Below, one piece after another: positions 1-12,263 of a stretch of 64,000 bases of DNA (positions within the stretch are counted from its first letter, which is position 1; each line of letters starts with the position of its first letter). The notes beneath the pieces were generated by a model, which was not told the DNA's origin, did not search any database, and was given only the letters and a program-made list of their open reading frames with translations. The DNA is from Ulva prolifera (Eukaryota > Chlorophyta > Ulvophyceae > Ulvales > Ulvaceae), in NCBI GenBank assembly GCA_023078555.1, contig CM041198.1, forward strand, positions 10,731,874 through 10,795,873, written 5' to 3'. Made by a program: the position numbers and the translations under genes.

Positions 1-1866
1 ACTCGAGACTCACCGACTCACCGACACATACATTATCTACATACGGCGGCTCTTGTTCGCCCGCCACTTCTTGAAAGCAGCGTAGAACGGAAATATCTTC
101 AAATTGTACAGCTTGATCTGCTTGGGGCGTCCCATCTCTGCTGATCTCCGCAGCGTTACAACAATGCTGCTATTCGCGCAAGCCGCTACGACTGTGTCGG
201 AACCGCCGCGGCAGGGGCAAGCGATTATTGACCACGTGTGTCATTTCGGCGCTCGCTTCGCTTGCGATATGTGGGTGCTGAATTATCGCTTTTCGCTCAT
301 CTCACCCCTGAGTTTTATTTTATCGCCTGCAACCTACATATCGACCAGGAAAAGCACTACCGACCGGGCATCACTGCTATACCGACATTATGCGTACCCA
401 CAAGCATCGACCTCAGAAACCATGTGGCCCCCGTATTACCGGTTATTCTTACCGGCACGGTGTGCCTTTGCCAGCAGTTATGTTTGACGCGATAGCGGGC
501 CCAGCAGTCTGCCAGCAGCCCCCTATCGCACCCAAACCACCAGGCTGCCAGCCGGTGGCGCATGTGCCATCATGCACCGCACAGCCTCAAACTTGACACA
601 AGTACTCCTGTATATCTGCATATCACATATACTCAATTTAAGGTGCATCGAACACCTCTGTGTGATCTCGGCTCTGGTGGCTGTAGGCCCCGTGATTGTG
701 TCCGTGCCACCTTTCTCTCGTGAATTTTGTGCTAGTGGTGACACGGCACGTACTTAACTTAGTTTGATTAGCTGCTGAACCATATCAATTATTACATAGC
801 AACGTGCTGTGTCTGTATGACGTACAGCACACGTATCCTCGTGTCGAATACGGCTTCTTCAGAGCGCAATTTACCGTACCTTCACATTACTGGCTACATG
901 AAAGCTTCCGACAGGTGCCTTACAGCGGTGATCACGAATATCATATCAATGTCGCGTTGCGTGCGCACACAGGTCCTACAAAACGTGCATATCGTGTGGG
1001 TGAAGGGATCGCAGCCCGTCATTGAAGACACATGCGAATGAGACTGCAGCCGTTGTTTGTTCGATAATATAGCTGTAAACATGAATTAGGGACACGGGAT
1101 GCCTTCTTGCTGAACGGACCACCACCACAGTTGCCATGTAGGCGGCGTGTGCCTGGCAGCCCAACTGCTGCAGTAGCATTGGTCCCCACGCTTGCTTGCA
1201 CTTAGTGTTGCAATGGATTCATCGTCTTCTCGTTACGGGAATCAATGCACTGGTCGAGAAAGAGCATGACAACATGCTGTCGTCCACATAACTGCTCCAC
1301 ATCAAGGACCGCACAAATCTGCAGGAATATAGCGAACATGGCTGGTTGTCCACCTCGCTGCACACAGCTGCACCTCGCCACACATGGCTTGACACAATAT
1401 TCACCAAAGCAAGACGTGCAATTCGATCATCCCACAGCCATCATTGCAGAGCAAGAATATGCCTTTCCAACAAAGTAGCAGTCATCAGCAGGGCACGTCC
1501 AACAGGCCCACCTATGATGACTGAGTGGAGTCCCACTGTACACGCATGGGTACTGGAGTGTGTGACCTCTGCAATGGAATGGATACATGCAAACACGGGT
1601 GTGCTGTGTTACATGGACAAAGCGAGCGATGCAGATAGCACCATGGGAAAGCACCACGGGAAACAACCAGGAAAACCGCACACTCACACAACCACCAACA
1701 CGCATCACAGACCAACAAAGCCATGCAACCGCACACCTCAGCAGCACCCGCCTTGGCCGCAGCCATACACACACAGGCGCCGCTTTGCCGCTCGGGGCTG
1801 CTCCTATCGGATGCGGGAGTGTAGGTGGGGATGACTGTGGAAAGGGGGAGTGGGTTGGGGTTGGGG

Positions 1867-1897
<31 letters not shown>

Positions 1898-2370
1898 TCC
1901 GACTTGCGCGTTGGGCCGGCGACGGCCGGGATGACAGCTTGGGCCGCCGCGTGGGCGGCGGGGTTATTTTGCGTACAGGCGCGAGGCTGCATGTTATTGG
2001 GGCTGGAGCGGGGGGGTGATTGTGCGGGTGCGGTGTGTGGGTGTGTGTTTCGTTCGGTGGGTTTCTGTCATGCTGTGGTTGGGCGCTGTGTACGGGTGCA
2101 GGGTGTGATTGGACGCTGTGTTCGGGCGGGTTCGCCGTGAGTGTGTCAATCTCTTGACGTGCGTACGTTGGGCCGTTGGTGTGCTTGTTCGTTGCCCTGG
2201 CGGTGCTACCGGCCACTCCACCTGTGTCCTTGTATGACACACACGGGCCCCCATACCCCACAACCATAACCACACTCGCGCGCTCCGCCCCGCTCGCACC
2301 CCGTCCCAAAGCCCGGACCTAGAGCCCACATAGCACGCAGCCCAAGCTTCAAAGCCAAACACGCAGAGAC
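1..2370. other. Unassigned region, no recognisable gene
   Basis: I see no recognisable protein family, tRNA or rRNA here. Open frames between about 1500 and 2430 (the longest on the minus strand, 1512-2309) are Pro/Thr/His-rich and follow the G-run and GT-rich composition, so I treat them as chance frames. The stretch holds a 29-base G run and ends at the target duplication of the first solo LTR. Confidence 0.5.
1869..1897 (+). repeat. Homopolymer G tract (29 G)
   Basis: An uninterrupted run of 29 G, preceded by TTGGGG-like repeats. Two other long G/C runs occur inside introns of this window (43124-43154 and 52964-52989). Confidence 0.95.
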
Positions 2371-2718
2371 TGTCACAATGCATGAGCCTGCGGGCAGCAG
2401 TGTGGTGACAGGGGCACCCATGCACGGACGATCCGCGGATCCAGTGTAGGGGTAAGCCGCCAGCGGGATTGTCCCGGTATAGCGAGGGTAGATCCTACGA
2501 GGGTTTCCCGCCGTAACCTTGAGTGTTCAGTGTGCATATAAGGATGTGCACACTGAGATCTGTAACCATTTCTCTTCACTGTTTCGCAGTACTAGCACTC
2601 ACCTTTCAGCGTTTCCTCGGTTCTACCTCTGTGCACAGCAGGTATGGAACGCTGGCTGTCCTGACATGACCTGTACTGAGACTGCGCGTCTGACCTGACA
2701 AAGATAGCATTTCTGATA
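2371..2718 (+). repeat. Solo copia LTR (348 bp) with TSD GAGAC
   Basis: It starts TGTCACAATGCATGAGCC and ends TTCTGATA, where the other copies end TTCTGACA. It is flanked by the 5-bp direct repeat GAGAC (2366-2370 and 2719-2723), so it is a separate insertion that lost its internal part by LTR-LTR recombination. It is the same family as the LTRs of the two copia elements and the solo LTRs at 10675 and 22270. The last dinucleotide has decayed from CA to TA. Confidence 0.92.
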
Positions 2719-2759
2719 GAGACACCCGCAACAATCCCGGGGAGGCCCAAGCCTCCCGC

Positions 2760-3109
2760 TGTCACAATGCATGAGCCTGCGGGCAGCAGTGTGGTGACAG
2801 GTGCACCCATGCACGGACGATCCGCGGATCCAGTGCAGGGGTAAGCCGCCAGAAAGGATTGTCTCGATGTAGTGAGGGAGATCCTGCGAGGGTTTCCCGG
2901 CGTAACCTTGAGTGTTCAGTGTGCATATAGGCATGTGCACACTGAGATCTGTAACCATTCTCTGCACTGTTTCACGGTACTAGCAGTATCCAACTATCTC
3001 TCCCGCATTCCTTGGTTCTACCTCTGTGCGCAGCAGGTATGGAATGATGGTTACCTGACCTGACCTAGGACTGCGCGTCTGACCTGTAGATGCGAACTGA
3101 TTTCTGACA
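2760..3109 (+). repeat. 5' LTR of copia element 1 (350 bp)
   Basis: It begins TGTCACAATG and ends TTTCTGACA, giving the terminal inverted repeat TGTCA/TGACA. It is followed at once by the PBS. It contains a 9-bp-stem hairpin (2917-2944) whose 10-base loop holds TATA, which may be the core promoter. The five bases upstream (CCCGC) are not found at the other end of the copia block. Confidence 0.93.
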
Positions 3110-3122
3110 TGGTATCGGTGAA
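3110..3122 (+). other. Primer-binding site of copia element 1
   Basis: TGGTATCGGTGA follows the LTR end directly. Its first seven bases match the complement of the 3' end (GATACCA) of initiator Met tRNA in plants; the later bases differ. The same core, GGTATCGGTGA, is the PBS of the gypsy element, suggesting one host tRNA primes both. Confidence 0.75.
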
Positions 3123-3416
3123 TGTTAGCGTTATGTCTGTTTATGGTCTTGTTCAGGAAGCCGTTGGCCAAAGTCTGTGCGCAGACACGGCAGGCATTCC
3201 ACTGTTCTGCCGGCGCTCAGACCGCGGTCACAAGCGCAGGCATCATTAAGCTGTCTCGTAGCACATTGTTATCAGATACAATTCGAGCAGTTTGTTTATA
3301 ATGATCAGCGCTGGGAAAAGCGAATGCGTTCGCTTATTTTTTCAACCTGTCGGCTTGCGAGCCATTCCATCGGTTAGTTGCTGCGCGCGACAAACAACCG
3401 TCTGTCCTAATGCAGG

Positions 3417-4331
3417 ATGTCTCTCTCTAACGCCAACTCTAACGCCAACTCTCCTCGCGAGGAGAGGCGTGACGATGCTGACCAGCAGCCTCTCGTCGCT
3501 TGGGATGCTGACCAGCAGCTCCCTGACGGAGAACAGCCCGCGGGTATGTTGCTCCGGGGCGGACGAATTGTCCGACCACGACCCTCTTCCCATACTGGGC
3601 AGAGCAGCCAGCAGGTGCCTCATTCCTCTCATGTTGTGAACGATCCTGGTCACACTGAGTCATTCATATCACTCGAAACGTTGACCGAGGCGCTGCGCGC
3701 ATCTCGAGGACGTAGCGAACCTGATTTGACAAAAGGAAAACTCCCTGAATGGAATTTCAAGACTGAAAGCTTCGTTGCGTACGAGCAGAAAGTCTTTTTG
3801 TGGCTAGGTCAATTCGAGATAGATCATTTGCTGCAGCACGCACCGTCTGCGGACGAACAGCGTGTGCACGCTAGGGCGAGGACACATGTCCTAATGTCTT
3901 TGCCTGACGCGGATAGGACGAGTGTCTATCGAATGTCACACCTGTGTGAAGCATGGGCCTATTTGACTGCAAAGTATAGGCCTAGCACTGAAGCCGAGAT
4001 CCACAGACTGTGGAGTCGGTTCAATTCTTTATCACAGCACAACAAAGACGTTGCGACGTATTGTGGTGAAGTGATGAGTGTTTACACTCAACTGGAGGCA
4101 CTAGGTGCCGATGTGGGCCAGCGATGGCTTAGATTGAAACTTTTAGAAGTGGGGGAGGAGTTCAACGCTGTGCGCGGCGAAGTACAACACTCCTCCCCCC
4201 ATGTAATCATAGCACGTTTAACTGAGCACGCTGACTTGCTCAAACAACAGCGGCAGCTGCAGGCTAGGTCTGGGGCGCCCGCGGGCAAACCAGGCTGGCG
4301 CAAGCAGGCCCGTGGTGATGGTCGTAATTAG
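3417..4331 (+). pseudogene. copia element 1 gag (truncated)
   Basis: This 304-residue frame starts MSLSNANSN. It carries the copia-type Gag core (UBN2-like: LPEWNFKTESF near residue 100, later EIHRLWSRFNSLSQ and TYCGEVMSVYTQLEAL). The frame breaks at GDGRN-stop because a deletion of roughly 360 bp removed the CCHC knuckle and the DSGS aspartic protease that are still present in element 2. Gag normally forms the virus-like particle and packages the RNA. In the intact relative, gag continues in frame into pol. Confidence 0.88.
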
Positions 4332-4378
4332 ATGTGGAAATCCCCGGTGTTTACTACGCGCCTGAATGTCCGTAAAAC

Positions 4379-7300
4379 TTGATCAGTACGATGGGTCTCA
4401 GACATGAGCAGATGTTCCTAGACACGCGTAGAAATATGTTGTATGTTCCTGGTCTGGGTGATATGGCTACCGACGTAGAGGATAACGTCAAATATCAGGA
4501 ACTAGATGTGGATGGTCACCCTGTGTTTGCTTTTAAAATGGCAGTAGAGACCAAACCTATTCTCGTCGGTGCGCCTGTCAATAGGGGGGTAGTCTGGTCT
4601 AACCAGAGCAGCCCGACCTCAGTTATTGAGGACCAACAGCAATGGCATCATGTGGCGGTTGCGGCCGTTGACTTGCAGCGACCCAATGCAGGGGGAGCTG
4701 AGTTTCCACATGACGCATACTTGCTGGAACCTGCTTTTCTTGCGCATTTGTCTTTTCACCAGTCAACGTGGGTCCTCAAGCGTATGCAAGCCAACGCTGA
4801 GTTTTATGGTGATTTAAATTTAAAAGTTGATTCCGGGCCAATGGGGAATCGTTGTCATGGCTGCAGAATTGGCAAAGTGCCTGCGGGCAAATTTTCTGCC
4901 AATGATCGTGAGCTCATGGGCCAGGCCAAGTTTCCTGGTGAGCAACTGCATGCCGATTTAGCTGGTCCTGTCTCTCCAGTAGGAATTGGTGGTGTGAAGT
5001 ATGTTTTGTTTGTGATGTGTGCCTTTACCCGTTATACTTTCGTGGTCGGTCGCGCAAAAAGAGTGAGGCTGCGCAAAAAGAGTGAGGCTGCGGCCATGAT
5101 CTCTTACATTATTGAACGCATTCGGGTGAATGTGGTGAAGCCAGGTGAACCGGGTGTGCGCATCCTACACACCGACAAAGGGGGAGAGTTCATGGTTGAG
5201 GCCTTGAAGCTCTATCTCCAGCGTCGTGGCATCACTCACCGCTTGACCCCCACAGCCGCTCATCGCTGTAATGGCATGATTGAGCGAAGGATCGGAGTTG
5301 CCTTTGAGTCACTCCGTGATGTGCTGCTCGCGAGCGGCCTGCCTCTGTTCCTGTGGATAGAATGCCTCGCCAGCGTTGTACATGGTCACAATCTCACGCT
5401 GTCCTCGGCACTATACCATAACAAATTGGCGAGTATCCTCAAGTCCCAGAAAGGTCAGCATGCTGTCAACGCATCTGCGGATGTTGACGAAGCTGAACGG
5501 AGCTTGGGGAAGGGCAAGCGCATGAAAAAGGCCGAGCGCGATAAGTTGAGGGAAGAGGAAAAACGCAAGTACAAGTTGCTTGCGACGACAGAGTTAAATG
5601 AGTTTTTAGTGCGGTCTTGTGATAAGGACATCATTCCTTATATGTCTTTTTTCAGAGACACCTCCGTTGAGGTGTTCCAAGATCTGCTGCGGCAGCAGCA
5701 TCCATGGGGGGTTGAGGTGTATGCATACCCTAGGGATGACAAGCTGCGGAAGTTGTCCCAAAGGGGTGTTCTTGCATACTGGGTCGGGGCTGGGCTGGGC
5801 CCCAGCATGCAGCGTGTGTACGCCCAGGATGTTCCTGGGGGTAGGGTTTTTGTTGTGCGCCAGGTCATGTGCACTGCGGATCAGATGATCCGCCACGTAC
5901 GCAAGTACGATGCGTCCGTCGTTGTGGACAAGAGGGAGCCTGAGGAGTTTGCGAACTCCTATACGGTTGCCTTCGAGGGGGACGATGAGGGTGAGCGTGT
6001 GACTGACGCCGATGTGCCTCCTTTCGCGGCTGAACACACGTATGACGGGGGAGTGTTGCGCCGTCTGCGTGACCAGCTTCACACCCCCCCTGGTCATGGT
6101 AGGGTTCCTGTCATGGAAATGACGTTCCGGCAGGATAACCCTGAGCCTAGTCCTGCTGTGTATTCTTCACGATTTGGAGCTGGCTCCTCTGCGGAGATAA
6201 TCCGGCGTGACCCTTCTCGGGCCACACCGGAGATAGCCAGATCGGCTTTGCATCGCACGCGTGCGGCATCCAAAGCTGCGGCTCACTCTGACGTCCCTGT
6301 GCCCCCTCGTGTGCGCGGCGAAGTGCATAATTCCGTTGCCACGCCTTCCCGCACTGCGCAGTATGTTGTCACGCGCAATGCTGTGCTGCATGACCCTGGT
6401 GTAGAAGCTGCGTTCCCTGTTCGAGTGTCTGTCAGTGCGTCTGATGATGACATGGATGAGGATGACGACAGTCAGGGCATCTATGACGACGACGACGAAC
6501 AGCGCATGGACTACACCGTCTCAGATGATGAAAGGGCTGCGGCTTATCAGAATCTGGAGGCTCAGCGGGTCCGTTCCGGGAGTAATTCGGCAGCGGCCTC
6601 AGCATCTGGCGCGGGGGCAGTTGCTCAGCCCTTGCGAGGAGCTGAGGCGCCGAGGCCCTTCTGGGAGGATGAGCCAGATGAGGTGGAGACCGGGTCCGAA
6701 TTAGGGGGAGAGGATCCGGACCCCTCAGCCGCAGTTGGGGTTGATTTGCCTGACGAGGTGAGGGCCATTCCAGCCGCCTTGCCTCACATAAAAATCAATC
6801 CTCTTGTACGCAGACGCCTTGTTCCATTGGCTGCAGATGTAGCAGCTGTACAAATGCATGAGCCTGCGGGCTCTGACATTGCTAGTAGTGAAACAGTTGT
6901 AGCTGCTATTGATGTTTCAGCTTGTGATCAGGACACATCAGCCGCGGCTGACTGTGGAGTGTCCTGTGCAGGCCTGAAACCTCAGCATGTGGAGTCTGGT
7001 GAGCAGCAGAATGCTCAGCGTCGTGGGTCGCGCAGAGCAGTTGCCGCCAGGAAGCCGAAGCCTTCCGACCCTGATCTGCCTTCTATGAAGGAAGGACTCG
7101 CGGGTCCAGACACGGATGCTTGGCTGCGTGCCATGCAGGAGGAGGTGGAAGCACTGGGTGAGCACGGGACATTTAGTTTGTGCTATCTACCTGCGGGTAA
7201 GAAAGCTATCTCGGGCAAGTGGGTGTTCAAGATCAAGCGCGGACCCGCTGGAGAGATTCAGCGTTACAAGGCACGATATGTAGCTCGTGGTTTTTCTCAG

Positions 7301-8308
7301 GTAGAAGGAGTAGACTTTTTCGAGACCTGGTCCCCTGTTGGTAGTTACGCGACACTGCGTGTGTTGCTGTCCATTGCTGCTCAGGAGGATTTGGAGATTA
7401 GGCACATAGACATACAGTGTGCTTTTCTTAACGGTGACCTGGAGGAAGAGGTTTTCGTTGAACAGCCCCCATACTTTACAGACGGGACAGCACGTGTATG
7501 GAAATTGCATAAGACTCTGTATGGCCTGAAGCAAGCCGCTCGCAAGTGGCATAAAGCTTTAGTAAAGGTCTTGGCTGAACAGGGATTTGTGTGCGCACAG
7601 AGTGATCCCGGATTGTATGTCAGTAAAACCAATCGCTGCTTTATCTTTCTGTGGGTGGATGATTTATTTATCTTCAGTTGCTCTGCGGGGCTGCAGGAAA
7701 TCATCACTGTTATTCTCACAAAATTTGAAGGCAGAGATCTAGGTGACCTGTCTTGGGCACTTGGCACTGAGATCACGCGTGATCGAAAGGCCAAAACGAT
7801 CACAATGACACAACGTAACAAAATCCAGAACTTGCTGGACAAGTACAGTATGTCTGACTGTCGTAAATCTCCCACTCCATTAGTGCCGCGGCAACAGCTA
7901 AGGAGTGTGAAAGAGCACCCTGACCTGGAGAAAGCCAGTGCTGCTGAGCATTCCAGGTTCATGAGTGCTGTAGGAAGCATCCAGTATATCGCAGGAGTGA
8001 CACGACCTGACCTGAGCTACGTGGCACATGCCCTGGCCCGGCACATGTCTAGTAGTCTGAAGGAACATTGGTCTGCCGTGCAACATGTTCTGAGATACCT
8101 ACAGTCCACGAAGAACTTAGGAATAAAATTTATAGGCTCTGAGGGACACGGGTGTTTGTTGGAGGCTTTTTCAGATGCAGATTTTGCGAACTCTGCTGAT
8201 GTGAAAAGTGTATCTGGTATGGTTATTCGGGTGTATGGGAACTGTGTTCTCTGGCGCTTGAAGAAGCAGAGTATAGTGGCTGGGGACACAACAGAGGCTG
8301 AATTCAAC
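4379..8308 (+). pseudogene. copia element 1 pol: integrase, RT, partial RNase H
   Basis: One long frame covers most of pol. It holds a GAG-pre-integrase zinc domain (HLSFH, then CHGC), the integrase core (D in LHADLAGP, D in LHTDKGGEFM, E in CNGMIERR), an acidic linker (DDDMDEDDDS), the copia RT with KARYVARGFSQVEGVDFFET and the catalytic FLWVDDLF, and the start of RNase H (FSDADFANSADV, DTTEAEF). A TAA just upstream (CCGTAA where element 2 has CCGTAC) separates it from the gag remnant. The frame then reads across the junction into the reverse complement of element 2 until 8449; those last residues are not native. Protease and the end of RNase H are missing. Confidence 0.92.
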
Positions 8309-10669
8309 AAACACCCGTGTCCCTCAGAGCCTATAAATTTTATTCCTAAATTCTTTGTGGACTGCAGGTATCTCAGAACATGTTGCACGGCAGACCAATG
8401 TTCCTTCAGACTACTAGACATGTGCCGGGCCAGGGCATGTGCCACATAGCTCAGGTCAGGTCGTGTCACTCCTGCAATATACTGGATACTTCCTACAGCA
8501 CTCATGAACCTGGAATGCTCAGCAGCACTGGCTTTCTCCAGGTCAGGATGCTCTTTCGCACTCCTTAGTTGTTGCCGCGGCACTAAGGGAGTGGGAGACT
8601 TGCGACAGTCAGACATACTGTACTTTTCAAGCAAGTTCTGAGTTTTGTTTCGTTGTGTCATGATGATTGTTTTGGCCTTGCGATCACGCATGATCTCTGT
8701 GCCAAGTGCCCATGCAAGTTCACCCAGGTCTTTGCCTTCGAATTTCGTGAGAATGATGTCGACAAGTTCTTGCAGTCCCGCAGAGCCGCTAAAAATGAAC
8801 AAGTCATCGACCCACAAGAAAATAAAACAGCGACCAGATGTTCTGACATACAGTCCGGGATCACATTGTGCGCACACAAATCCCATCTCAGCTAAGACCT
8901 TGATTAAAGCTTTATGCCACTCGCGAGCAGCTTGCTTCAGGCCATACAAGGTTTTATGCAATCTCCACACATGTGCTGTCCCGTCAGTGAAGAACGGGGG
9001 CTGTTCAACGAACACTTCTTCTTCTAACTCACCATTCAGAAAAGCGCACTGAATGTCTATGTGCCTAATCTCTAAATCTTCCTGAGCAGCAACTGACAGC
9101 AACACACGCAGTATCGCATAACTACCAACAGGAGACCAAGTCTCAAAGAAGTCAATCCCTTCTACCTGAGAAAAACCACGCGCTACATAACGTGCCTTAT
9201 AGCGCTGAATCTCCCCCGCAGGCCCACGCTTAATCTTAAGCACCCATTTGCCTGAGATAGCCCGTTTGCCCGCAGGCAGATAGCACAACCCGAAGGTTCA
9301 GTGCTCACCTAGTGCATCTACCTCCTCCTGCATGGCACGCAGCCATGCATCCCTGTCAGCACTCGCGAGTGCTTCCTTCAAAGAAGGCATATCAGGGTCG
9401 GAGGGCTTCTGCTTCCTGGCGGCAGCTGCTCTGCGCGACCCACGACGCTGAGCATTCTGCTGCTCACCAGACTCCACATGCTGAGGCTTCAGGCCTGCAC
9501 AGGACACTCCACAGTCAGCCGCGGCTGATGTGTCTTGATCGCAAGTTGAAACATCAATAGCAGCTACTACTGTCTCACTGCTAGCAAAGTCAGAGCCCGC
9601 AGGCTCATTCATGTGTACAGCTGCTACGTCCGCAGCCAATGGAACAAGGCGTCTGCGTACAAGAGGATTGATTTTAATACGGGGTAAGGCAGCAGGAATG
9701 GCCCTCACCTCGTCAGGCAAATCAACCCCAACTGCGGCTGAGGGGTCCGGATCCACTCCCCCTAATTCGGACCCGGTCTCCACCTCATCTGGCTCATCCT
9801 CCCAGAAGGGCCTCGGCGCCTCAGCTCCTCGCAAGGGCTGAGCAACTGCCCCCGCGCCAGATGCTGAGGCCGCTGCCGAATTACTCCCGGAACGGACCCG
9901 CTGAGCCTCCAGATTCTGATGAGCCGCAACTATTTCATCATCTGAGAAGGTGTAGTCCATGCGCTGTTCGTCATCGTCGTCATAGATGCTAGGACTGTCG
10001 TCATCCTCATCCATGTCGTCATCTGACGCACTGACAGACACTCGAACAGGGAATGCAGCTTCTACACCAGGGTCGTGCAACACAGCATTGCGAGTGACAA
10101 TATACTGCGTAGTGCGGGAGGGCGTGGCGACGGGATGATGCACTTCGCCGCGCACACGAGAGGGGACAGGGACGTCAGGGTGAGCAGCAGCTCTGGAGGT
10201 CGCACGCGTGCGATGCAAAGCTGATCTGGCTATCTCCGGTGTGGCCCGAGAAGGGTCACGCCGGATTATCTCCGCAGAGGAGCCATCTCCAAATCGCGGG
10301 GAGTACACAGCTGGACTAGTCTCAGGGTTATCCTGCCGGAATGTCATTTCCATGACAGGGACCCTACCATGACCAGGGGGGGTGTGAAGCTGGTCACGCA
10401 GACGGCGCAACACTCCCCCGTCATACGTGTGTTCTGCCGCGAAAGGAGGGACATCAGCGTCAGTCACACGCTCACCCTCATCGTCCCCCTCGAAGGCAAC
10501 CGAATAGGAGTTCGCAAACTCCTCAGGCTCCCTCTTGTCCACAACGGCGGACGCATCGTACTTTCGTACGTGGCGGATCATCTGATCCGCAGTGCACACA
10601 ACCTGGCGCACAACAAAAACCCTACCCCCAGGAACATCCTGGGCGTACACACGCTGCATGCTGGGGCCC
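8017..10669 (-). pseudogene. copia element 2 pol, 3' part (RT, partial RNase H)
   Basis: Two minus-strand frames (10669-9298 and 9288-8305), interrupted by a TGA where element 1 has GGG (after GEH), match element 1 from GPSMQRVYAQD through the acidic linker to the RT. The catalytic FLWVDDLF and LKQAAREWHKAL motifs are intact. The native sequence ends near 8305; the rest of the frame to 8017 is antisense to element 1. RNase H is truncated. Confidence 0.9.
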
Positions 10670-10674
10670 AGCCC

Positions 10675-11022
10675 TGTCACAATGCATGAGCCTGCGGGCA
10701 GCAGTGTGGTGACAGGTGCACCCATGCACGGACGATCCGCGGATCCAGTGCAGGGGTAAGCCGCCAGTCGAGATTGTCTCGATGTAGTGAGAGAGATCCC
10801 GCGAGGGTTTCCCGCCGTAACCTTGAATGTTCAGTGTGCATATAAGCATGTGCACACTAAGATCTGTAACCATTATCCTTACTGTTTCCGGTGCTAGCAC
10901 TCCTCTTAAGCGTGTCCTCGGTTCTACCTCTGTGCGCAGCAGGTATGGAAACGCTGGCTGCCTTGACCTGACCTGTATGAAGGACTGCGCGTCTGACCTA
11001 ACAATAGAGCACATTTCTGACA
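10675..11022 (+). repeat. Solo copia LTR nested in element 2, TSD AGCCC
   Basis: This 348-bp LTR runs from TGTCAC to CTGACA and is flanked by AGCCC (10670-10674 and 11023-11027). Removing the LTR and one AGCCC restores the colinear match to element 1 across the codons for WVGAGLGPSMQ. This gives the clearest definition of LTR ends and of the 5-bp target duplication for the family. It inserted after element 2 was in place, in the opposite orientation to it. Confidence 0.96.
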
Positions 11023-11027
11023 AGCCC

Positions 11028-12263
11028 AGCCCCGACCCAGTATGCAAGGACACCCCTTTGGGACAACTTCCGCAGCTTGTCATCCCTAGGGTATGCATAC
11101 ACCTCAACCCCCCACGGACGCTGCTGCCGCAGCAGATCTTGGAACACCTCAACGGAGGTGTCTCTGAAAAAGGACATGTAAGGAATGATATCCTTATCAC
11201 AAGACCTGACTAAAAACTCATCTCACTCTGTCGTCGCAAGCAACTTGTACTTGCGTTTTTCCTCTTCCCTCAACCTATCGCGCTCGGCCTTTTTCATGCG
11301 CTTGCCCTTCCCCAAACTCCGCTCAGCTTCGTCAACATCCGCAGACGCGTTGACAGCATGCTGGCCTTTCTGAGATTTGAGGATACTCGCCAACTTGTCA
11401 TGGTACAGTGCCGAGGACGGCGTGAGATTGTGACCATGTACAACACTGGCGAGGCATTCTATCCACAGGAACAGAGGCAGGCCGCTCGCGAGCAGCACAG
11501 CACGGAGTGACTCAAAGGCAACTCCGATCCTCCGCTCAATCATGCCATTACAGCGATGAGCGGCTGCGGGGGTCAAGCGGTGAGTAATGCCACGACGCTG
11601 GAGGTAGAGTTTTAAGGCCTCGACCATGAACTCTCCCCCTTTGTCGGTGTGTAGGATGCGCACACCCGGTTCACATGGCTTCACCACATTCACCCGAATG
11701 CGTTCAATAATATAAGAGATCATGGCCGCATCCTCACTCTTTTTGCGCAGACCGACCACGAAAGTATAACGGGTAAAGGCACACATCACAAACAAAGCAT
11801 ATTTCACACCACCAATTCCTACAGGAGAGACAGGACCAGCTAAATCGGCATGCAGTTGCTCACCAGGAAACTTGGCCTGGCCCATGAGCTCACGATCATT
11901 GGCAGAAAATTTGCCCGCAGGCACTTTGCCAATTCTGCAGCCATGACAACGATTCCCTAATGGCTCGGAATCAACTTTCAAATTTAAATCACCATAAAAC
12001 TCAGCGTTGGCTTGCATACGCTTTAGGACCCACGTTGACTGGTGAAATGACAAGTGTGCAAGAAAAGCAGGCTCCAGCAAGTATGCATCATGTGGGACCT
12101 CAGCTCCCCCAGCATTGGGTCGCTGCAGGTCAATGGCCGCGACCGCCACATGATGCCACTGCTGTTGGTCCTCAATAACTGAGGTCGAGCTGCTCTGGTT
12201 AGACCAGACTACCCCCCTATTGACAGGCGCACCGACGAGAATAGGTTTGGTCTCTACCGCCAT
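11028..12263 (-). pseudogene. copia element 2 integrase region
   Basis: The frame 12263-11223 carries the GAG-pre-integrase HLSFH/CHGC motif, the integrase Asp motifs (LHADLAGP, LHTDKGGEFM) and the Glu motif (CNGMIERR). It then hits a TGA where element 1 has a sense codon (ATTE-stop-DEF); homology continues to the solo LTR. The integrase lacks the short duplication seen in element 1 (VGLRKKSE versus the longer form), so element 2 keeps the ancestral arrangement. Confidence 0.9.

Larger units (their letters stand above)
2760..8304 (+). mobile_element. Ty1/copia element 1, 3'-truncated
   Basis: Order on the plus strand: 5' LTR (2760-3109), primer-binding site, gag, then integrase, reverse transcriptase and part of RNase H. 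Gene order with integrase before RT is the Ty1/copia hallmark. The element ends inside RNase H just after the TEAEF motif, where it meets copia element 2 in opposite orientation; there is no PPT and no 3' LTR. About 360 bp covering the zinc knuckle and protease are deleted near 4329 relative to element 2. An 18-bp in-frame tandem duplication sits near 5050 in the integrase. The element cannot transpose by itself. Confidence 0.93.

Noticed and set aside
1512..2309. 265-codon minus-strand frame with polyproline
   Set aside because: The Pro/Thr/His bias comes directly from the G run and GT-rich DNA; no conserved motif.
8017..8449. Apparent novel C-terminal extension shared by both copia pol frames
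   Set aside because: It is each frame reading into the antisense of the other element across the tail-to-tail junction.
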